Below, piece after piece: positions 8,281 through 12,098 of a stretch of DNA of 12,098 bases; the first letter of the stretch is position 1, and every line of letters starts with the position of its first letter. The translations under genes were made by a program, and so were the position numbers. This stretch comes from Acidobacteriaceae bacterium (GTDB lineage Bacteria > Acidobacteriota > Terriglobia > Terriglobales > Acidobacteriaceae): positions 1-12,098 of the forward strand of contig PLBD01000384.1 of assembly GCA_003135315.1 (NCBI GenBank), written 5' to 3'. Below the pieces are notes generated by a model, which was given only the letters and a program-made list of their open reading frames with translations, searched no databases and was not told where the DNA came from.

Positions 8281-8310
8281 TTGACCCCCGGCCTGGGCTG
8301 AATCTGTAAG
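8281..8310 (+). promoter_or_regulatory. Possible sigma70-type promoter for the 8556-10148 gene
   Basis: TTGACC (8281-8286; 5 of 6 to TTGACA) and TGTAAG (8305-8310; 4 of 6 to TATAAT) are separated by 18 nt. It would leave a leader of about 240 nt containing the repeat copy at 8368. This is only a pattern match in GC-rich DNA. Confidence 0.2.
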
Positions 8311-8367
8311 TGCAAGCCAGACATTGGGTTACCCAAGGGAGGGTTCTTGCCCCTGGGACGGCCTGTC

Positions 8368-8397
8368 GCGCCAAATCACGCTCGCACTGAGGACAAT
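8368..8397 (+). repeat. Intergenic repeat copy 1 (core GCGCCAAATCAC)
   Basis: The exact 12-base core at 8368-8379 is followed by CGC-ACTGAGGACAA, which aligns with CGCCAACTGCGGGCAA in copy 3 and CGCCAGCTACAGGCAA in copy 2. It is the most diverged copy and lies in the divergent promoter region upstream of the 8556 gene. Function unknown; an operator or a small dispersed repeat are both possible. Confidence 0.55.
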
Positions 8398-8555
8398 TTC
8401 GCCGTCGGTCTTCTGGCTAGATAGAGCTTCGAGAGGGCTAAGCCGCTGAAAACAAAACATGCGCCCCGATCGTTGGACCAGTCTGACTTGGCATCAACTG
8501 TGCACTCTACGAGTCGGGCTCATTCGGAGTAGCCCTGCGGAACGTTTTATAGATT

Positions 8556-10148
8556 ATGCAAACCATCCCCGAACAACTGCCCGACCTTGAAGTGCTGGGT
8601 TCCGGCGCGACTGCGCTGAGACAGGAAGAACATGCATGGGTCTGGGTTCTGGACTGGATCCTGCCGCTACTAACCGTCGCGGTGTTGCTGACGACCTGCA
8701 TTTTGGGGTCAGCAAAAAAGGAAATTTGGATCGACGAAGCCTACACGCTGCAAGTCATCACGGACCACAGTTTGCCCCACATGATGCACGCGCTAGCGAA
8801 CGCCGTCGACGGTGGGATGCCGCTGTACTATCTTGTAGCGCACGGATGGGGAGTGGTGTTCGGCACCAGTCTTTTGGCCTTGCGCTTGTTGTCCTCCCTC
8901 TTTGTCTGCGCTGGTGTCTTGCTGTTGTGGCATACTTTGCGCCGAGCCTATACGGCGTGGGCTGTGTCGCTTGCCGTGGCGGCTACTTCGGTGACGTCCG
9001 CGCTTCTGCTTCATCAGAACGTCGAGGCGCGATATTACGGCCTGTATTTTGCTTGCGCTGCCCTGGTTTTCGCCCTGCACGTCAGATTGGCATCGACGCC
9101 AATACCCTTCCACCGTTTAGTGCTGGCGGCGATGCTGGCGAATGCCGCGCTGATCGTGTCTCATCCTCTGGGTGTGCTGTATAGCGGTGCAGCCATAGCC
9201 GGTCTGACCCTCACAGACTATCGTTCCGGCAGACTTCGCTGGAGCTTGTATGCCTCGCTTGCTGCTTCCTGGCTGCTGCTGTTGGCATGGATCGGGCCGA
9301 TCTTGAAAGTGCATGACCTCGCTGTACCCCGTAACTGGACGCCCATACCTACCATGACGGACGTACTGAGTTCGTTTGCGTTTGCCTCGCCGTGCCTTGC
9401 GTTCGGACTCTTCATGGGCACCGGTCTCCTCGCGCTCGCGCCGAAGGCCAGGAATGAATCCGAAGTCTCATGCAACTCCGCCCCGCTGCTTTATCACGCG
9501 TTCGCATTTCTGCTGCTTCCAATTCCAGTCGCTCTCGTCTCCTGGGGAAACTCCTCGTTATTCGTGGTCCGTTATTTCCTTCCCAGCTTGATTGGCGCCA
9601 CGGCCATGATTGCATACCTGCTGGATGCCCAGCTGAGATCGGTTCGACTCAATGTCAGCTTGCGGTCTGCCTGGTGCGTTTTGTTGGCTGTCATTCTTGC
9701 GTGGCCTCTGGTTAGCATGGAAAGAACCAGAGAAAACAACTTTGAGTTAATCGATCGCAACATGCCGCTCGATTTACCGGTCATGGTTGTTGACGGGAAC
9801 GTCTTTCTTCCATTGACCTATCTCACCCACAAACCGGAACGGCCTTACTACTACCCGCTCGATTGGGACGCGGCACTTCATTCGCGCCCAGGGGCTACCG
9901 TAGACTATAAACTCCTGCGGAATGCCAAGGCAGCCGGATATTCCAGCGACCGAATCATAGATACTCGGCAGGCTCTGTGCCTCTTCGATCGTTTCCTCGT
10001 ACTCGATGATCCAAAGCTTGCCTGGTTTCGCGAGCGCATTTTCAATAACCCAGATTACCAAGTGGAGCACCTCGGCGATTTCACGGTTGAACGGCAGCTT
10101 TGGCTGGTGAAGAGGTTGCCCAACAGTACGCAGTGTTCGGAGCAGTAG
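8556..10148 (+). CDS. GT-C/PMT-like membrane glycosyltransferase candidate
   Basis: 530 residues with a polar N-terminus, a first membrane span at about 33-51, and an outside loop IWIDEAYTL (57-65) whose D60-E61 is the acidic pair of the GT39/PMT-like superfamily. Then come GGMPLYYLVAHGW (86-98; the usual substrate-loop region) and EARYYGLYF (157-165), equivalent to the ARPY motif of these enzymes. VVRYFLPSLIGA (from 337) resembles the R-Y-x-x-P segment in late spans. About ten spans lead into a soluble C-terminal part (about 390-530). The likely role is transfer of a sugar from a polyprenyl-phosphate donor outside the membrane; substrate unknown. ATG at 8556 has no clear Shine-Dalgarno, so translation may depend on another start mode or a slightly different start. 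It stands alone in orientation, and copies of the GCGCCAAATCAC repeat lie on both sides. Confidence 0.84.
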   Translation: MQTIPEQLPDLEVLGSGATALRQEEHAWVWVLDWILPLLTVAVLLTTCILGSAKKEIWIDEAYTLQVITDHSLPHMMHALANAVDGGMPLYYLVAHGWGVVFGTSLLALRLLSSLFVCAGVLLLWHTLRRAYTAWAVSLAVAATSVTSALLLHQNVEARYYGLYFACAALVFALHVRLASTPIPFHRLVLAAMLANAALIVSHPLGVLYSGAAIAGLTLTDYRSGRLRWSLYASLAASWLLLLAWIGPILKVHDLAVPRNWTPIPTMTDVLSSFAFASPCLAFGLFMGTGLLALAPKARNESEVSCNSAPLLYHAFAFLLLPIPVALVSWGNSSLFVVRYFLPSLIGATAMIAYLLDAQLRSVRLNVSLRSAWCVLLAVILAWPLVSMERTRENNFELIDRNMPLDLPVMVVDGNVFLPLTYLTHKPERPYYYPLDWDAALHSRPGATVDYKLLRNAKAAGYSSDRIIDTRQALCLFDRFLVLDDPKLAWFRERIFNNPDYQVEHLGDFTVERQLWLVKRLPNSTQCSEQ

Positions 10149-10193
10149 CGCAAGCGCCAAATCACTCGCCAGCTACAGGCAAGAGCCTTGCGC
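10146..10193 (+). repeat. Intergenic repeat copy 2 (core GCGCCAAATCAC)
   Basis: It begins at the TAG stop of the membrane protein gene. Core at 10154-10165. Compared with copy 3 (10468-10519) the two align over about 45 bp with a few substitutions and small indels: CAAGCGCCAAATCAC is identical, then CGCCAGCT versus CGCCAACT, GGCAAGAGCCT versus GGCAAAGCCT, and both end in TTGCGC or TGCGC. Confidence 0.65.
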
Positions 10194-10452
10194 ACTCTAC
10201 CGAGAGTCTGGAGCTTTCGATCCGCGCTCGGTAACGTCCTGGATGAAGCGCTCCAGCAACTGAACGCCTTGTCGGTGAATGGGGCCTTGGTTATATCGAC
10301 GTGATAACAAACGGCACATTGGAAGAATGATGGTCTGAGAAGATAGCAGTGTGCTGGTGGCGACAGAAGCGCGTCCTGAGCTGCGAGGCTGGGTTGGTGC
10401 GACGGGCGTTCTTACCCGATCTGCACTATAAAAAGAGACGTCGGAGCACTTG

Positions 10453-10487
10453 GTGATTCGGCTGGCGTAAGCCAAGCGCCAAATCAC
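10453..10487 (+). repeat. Interrupted inverted repeat (possible hairpin) overlapping repeat copy 3
   Basis: GTGATT (10453-10458) pairs with AATCAC (10482-10487) and TGGCG (10463-10467) pairs with CGCCA (10477-10481). This gives 11 base pairs with a 4-nt bulge and a 9-nt loop. No T-run follows closely, so it is not a standard terminator. Confidence 0.45.
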
Positions 10488-10519
10488 ACGCCAACTGCGG
10501 GCAAAGCCTCCCATTGCGC
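10468..10519 (+). repeat. Intergenic repeat copy 3 (core GCGCCAAATCAC)
   Basis: Core at 10476-10487, aligning with copy 2 over about 45 bp. Its left part overlaps an inverted repeat with GTGATT at 10453-10458, so in this copy the core can pair with the sequence before it. It lies about 160 nt upstream of the TPR gene. Confidence 0.65.
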
Positions 10520-10552
10520 GCTCCGCCCATGGCTTTCTAGTTTTCCTAAATC

Positions 10553-10568
10553 ATTGTTTTTAAACAAT
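10553..10568. promoter_or_regulatory. AT-rich palindrome upstream of the TPR gene, possible operator/promoter
   Basis: ATTGTTT-TT-AAACAAT is a perfect 7-bp inverted repeat with a 2-nt centre, in an AT-rich patch that stands out from GC-rich surroundings. It overlaps a weak promoter-like pair (TTGTTT at 10555 and TGTATT at 10578, 17 nt apart), about 100 nt before the TPR start. This is consistent with a regulator site but not demonstrated. Confidence 0.35.
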
Positions 10569-10680
10569 ATACCATCTTGTATTCGCCTCGGCTGTTTGGC
10601 AATGCGTGTGCATTTCAACCTATGGCGCTTCTGTCTGGAGCAGGCCCAAGATGGCCCCGGAATGATGCGAAGGAGTAAGA

Positions 10681-11367
10681 ATGGACAACTTAGCCGACCA
10701 GCCCAGCACTGCACGTACTCTTTGGAAGCCGGCCCAGACTTACACCATGGCCGCCCTCTGCCTGCTGATTGGCCTGGTGATTGGATACTTCCTGCGCGGC
10801 TCGGCCGCTCCCGCACCTTCCGTCGCAGCGGTGACGCCTGCCGGGCAGCCCACCGCAGATCCGCACGCCGGTACGGGCGCGCAGCCCATGCCAAGCCTGG
10901 ATGACATGAAGCGCATGGCCGACAAGAAGGCAGAGCCGCTGCTAGCCACACTGAAGGCCGATCCCAAGAACGCCGCGCTGCTGAATAAAACCGGGCTCAC
11001 CTACAAAGCTGCCCATCAGTTCAAAGAGGCCATTGTCTACTTTCAGAAGTCCCTTGATATCGATCCCAAGAACGTGGCGGTACGCGACGACATGGCCTCG
11101 TGCATGTACTACAACGGCGACGTGGATGGCGCTCTCGATCAGCTGAACAAGTCGCTCACCTACGATCCCAAGCACCCCGGAACGTTGTTCAACATCGGAA
11201 TCATCAAGTGGCAAGGCAAGAACGACGTCAAGGGCGCGGTCGAGTCGTGGCAAACACTGCTCAAGCTCAATCCCAACTTCCCGCAGAAGGAAGCGATTGA
11301 AGGCCTGATCACGAAGGCCCAGCAGCAGCAAAACACGATGCCGCCGGCGACCCAGCCGAAGGGATAG
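10681..11367 (+). CDS. Membrane-anchored tetratricopeptide (TPR) protein
   Basis: 228 residues: a short N-terminal tail, one membrane span at about 22-38 (MAALCLLIGLVIGYFLRG region), an Ala/Pro/Gly-rich linker (41-70), then about three TPR units at roughly 97-130, 131-164 and 165-198. Each TPR ends in the usual D/N-P turn (DIDPKN, TYDPKH, KLNPNF). A Gln/Pro-rich tail follows. The likely topology puts the TPRs outside the cytoplasm, as a protein-protein scaffold. Similar anchored TPR proteins are sometimes labelled cytochrome c biogenesis (NrfG/CcmI-like), and a multihaem cytochrome lies about 8.7 kb away, but that link is weak. The ATG has AAGGAG at 10670-10675 with 5-nt spacing. After the TAG stop the frame stays open for 26 more codons to 11448; this is within chance expectation. 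Confidence 0.88.
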   Translation: MDNLADQPSTARTLWKPAQTYTMAALCLLIGLVIGYFLRGSAAPAPSVAAVTPAGQPTADPHAGTGAQPMPSLDDMKRMADKKAEPLLATLKADPKNAALLNKTGLTYKAAHQFKEAIVYFQKSLDIDPKNVAVRDDMASCMYYNGDVDGALDQLNKSLTYDPKHPGTLFNIGIIKWQGKNDVKGAVESWQTLLKLNPNFPQKEAIEGLITKAQQQQNTMPPATQPKG

Positions 11368-11402
11368 CTGAAGGAAGTCCGGCAGTTGCTAAATCCCAAC
11401 CA

Positions 11403-11432
11403 GCGCATCGAGCGTTACCGCATCCGATGCGC
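11403..11432. repeat. Inverted repeat after the TPR gene (possible hairpin)
   Basis: GCGCATCG (11403-11410) and CGATGCGC (11425-11432) form a perfect 8-bp stem with a 14-nt loop, 35 nt after the TPR stop. There is no T-run, so it could be a factor-dependent 3' end structure, part of the leader of the next gene, or a protein site. Confidence 0.4.
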
Positions 11433-11453
11433 GCAAGAGTATTCTTAGATGTA

Positions 11454-11465
11454 CAGGCGCGCCTG
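11454..11465. repeat. Perfect 12-bp palindrome CAGGCGCGCCTG
   Basis: A self-complementary 12-mer about 45 nt upstream of the GloVer-repeat gene, in the 141-bp gap after the TPR gene. It could be a dimeric regulator site, but short GC-rich palindromes also arise by chance. Confidence 0.3.
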
Positions 11466-11494
11466 CGCTTTAGTCTCTCAGGGGCCGAGTTACG

Positions 11495-11500
11495 AGGAGG
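11495..11500 (+). promoter_or_regulatory. Strong ribosome binding site AGGAGG
   Basis: A perfect AGGAGG with an 8-nt spacer before ATG at 11509. It fixes the start of the partial gene that runs off the window. Confidence 0.75.
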
Positions 11501-11508
11501 TAAGAACC

Positions 11509-12098
11509 ATGCACAACCAACAGCAACTTTGCAGCCCACTTTTCCGTACTGGTTCGCGTGCGGCAACGGCGGCATGGGCAACAGCGATTGTGCTTGTTCT
11601 GACTGTTGTGCTGGCGCAGCCGGTAAAGGCCCAGACCTACCAGGTCATCTACAACTTCACCGCCGGCCAGGATGGGGCCTATCCCGAAGCTGGAGTGACC
11701 ATGGATAGCGCGGGGAGCCTCTATGGCACGACGTATGAGGGTGGAACCTTGAACCGCGGTACCGTCTACAAACTAGGGCACCGCGGCACGGGATGGGTCG
11801 TGACCCCGCTCTACAACTTCAAGGGCCAGACGGACGGGGGTGCTCCCATCGCGGGAGTGGTGTTCGGCCCCAACGGCACACTTTACGGTACCACCGAATT
11901 CGGAGGAATCAATTGCGGTGAGGGATGCGGCGTGGTTTTCAACCTGAAACCGCCTATTACCATTTGCAAGACCGTAAGCTGTCCCTGGACGGAGACCGTG
12001 ATCTATAGCTTCCGAGGGGACCTTGACGGAGCGAATCCTGGATTTGGCAGCCTCACGTTCGACAAGGCAGGCAACATCTACGGCACAACCTACTTCGG
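11509..12098 (+). CDS. Exported GloVer-type tandem-repeat protein, 5' part only
   Basis: Open from ATG 11509 to the window edge (196 codons, no stop). Residues 1-41 form a signal peptide: a long n-region with R13 and R17, a hydrophobic run at 26-36, and VKA-Q at 39-42 as the cleavage site. Three repeats of about 50-65 residues follow. Each has Y-N/S-F (48, 102, 166), D-G-x-x-P (55-59, 109-113, 173-177), then L/I-YGTT (71-75, 125-129, 190-194) and a downstream GG (78-79, 132-133; the third is cut off), ending G-x-V-Y/F-x-L. This is the Gloeo/Verruco (GloVer) repeat, a beta-propeller-like tandem repeat found in large secreted proteins, often with a C-terminal sorting or anchor domain, which would lie beyond the window. 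The second repeat has CGEGC (136-140) and C153/C158, which may form disulfides outside the cell. Function is unknown; a surface or secreted role is inferred. Confidence 0.85.
   Translation, partial: MHNQQQLCSPLFRTGSRAATAAWATAIVLVLTVVLAQPVKAQTYQVIYNFTAGQDGAYPEAGVTMDSAGSLYGTTYEGGTLNRGTVYKLGHRGTGWVVTPLYNFKGQTDGGAPIAGVVFGPNGTLYGTTEFGGINCGEGCGVVFNLKPPITICKTVSCPWTETVIYSFRGDLDGANPGFGSLTFDKAGNIYGTTYF

Larger units (their letters stand above)
8209..8555. other. Divergent intergenic region between the flavoprotein and GT-C-like genes
   Basis: 347 bp with no credible gene; it must hold the promoters for both divergent genes. It contains one copy of the GCGCCAAATCAC repeat (8368-8379), a small perfect hairpin TTGGG-TTA-CCCAA (8324-8336), and a weak plus-strand promoter-like pair, TTGACC at 8281 and TGTAAG at 8305 (18-nt spacer). 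The 9-mer GCACTCTAC at 8502-8510 recurs at 10192-10200, just after the gene on the right. No strong Shine-Dalgarno is seen before the ATG at 8556. Confidence 0.6.
10149..10680. other. 532-bp gene-free region with repeats and palindromes
   Basis: No convincing gene. A minus-strand open frame at 10197-10514 encodes 105 residues, but its start lies inside repeat copy 3 and it has no recognisable domain. The region holds repeat copies 2 and 3, an interrupted hairpin at 10453-10487, a short stem CTGGA/TCCAG (10239-10256), a second pairing AAAGCC/GGCTTT (10503-10508 and 10531-10536), an AT-rich palindrome at 10553-10568, and a lone TATAAA (10427-10432) with no good -35 partner. It should contain the end signals of the 8556 gene and the promoter of the TPR gene. 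Confidence 0.6.

Noticed and set aside
10197..10514. 105-residue minus-strand open frame in the gene-free region
   Set aside because: Its N-terminal part is repeat copy 3 read backwards, it has no recognised motif, and no good ribosome binding site was seen.
10471..10520. Possible cyclic-di-GMP (GEMM) riboswitch 3' half, because GGGCAAAGCCTCC resembles part of it
   Set aside because: The matching 5' half and the GNRA-capped stem are missing, and copies 1 and 2 do not keep the resemblance.
11368..11448. In-frame continuation of the TPR gene after its TAG stop (26 codons), as readthrough
   Set aside because: About three in ten random stretches of this length stay open, and no readthrough signal is visible.

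Overview
The window is a GC-rich bacterial chromosomal segment. It most resembles Acidobacteriota (soil Terriglobia/Koribacter-like). The reasons are the pairing of an NHL-repeat protein with a doubled-CXXCH multihaem cytochrome, several long multi-membrane-span GT-C-like proteins, a GloVer-type tandem-repeat secreted protein, and frequent GTG starts. The taxonomic guess is inference from protein style, not from a marker gene. I see no rRNA, tRNA, CRISPR array, transposase or phage gene.

Layout. (1) Positions 2-97 are the end of an NHL beta-propeller protein whose stop overlaps the GTG start of an exported multihaem c-type cytochrome (94-2001; 11 CXXCH plus one CX3CH). (2) A block of five genes at 2038-10148 looks like cell-surface glycan or lipid-linked-sugar biology. 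Two forward genes (2038-3558 and 3571-5139) encode polytopic membrane proteins. They converge on a reverse pair: 6691-8208, a flavoprotein of the UDP-galactopyranose mutase-like/amine-oxidase superfamily, followed by 5169-6650, a membrane protein that is a clear paralogue of 2038-3558. Divergent from the flavoprotein is another GT-C/PMT-like membrane protein (8556-10148). (3) A 532-bp gene-free stretch (10149-10680) holds repeats and short palindromes and leads into a membrane-anchored TPR protein (10681-11367). (4) A GloVer-repeat exported protein begins at 11509 behind a perfect Shine-Dalgarno and runs off the right edge.

How the parts may work together: the NHL protein and cytochrome form a translationally coupled pair that probably acts outside the cytoplasmic membrane in electron transfer. 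The GT-C-like proteins and the flavoprotein probably build or modify an extracytoplasmic polysaccharide or glycoprotein. A link between the two sets is only suggested by adjacency.

The most notable non-coding signal is a short repeat with the exact core GCGCCAAATCAC. It occurs three times (8368, 10154, 10476), only in the non-coding DNA around the 8556-10148 gene. Two copies extend to about 45 bp of imperfect similarity. I recognise no described system in it. No complete novel defence or mobile system is evident in the window.
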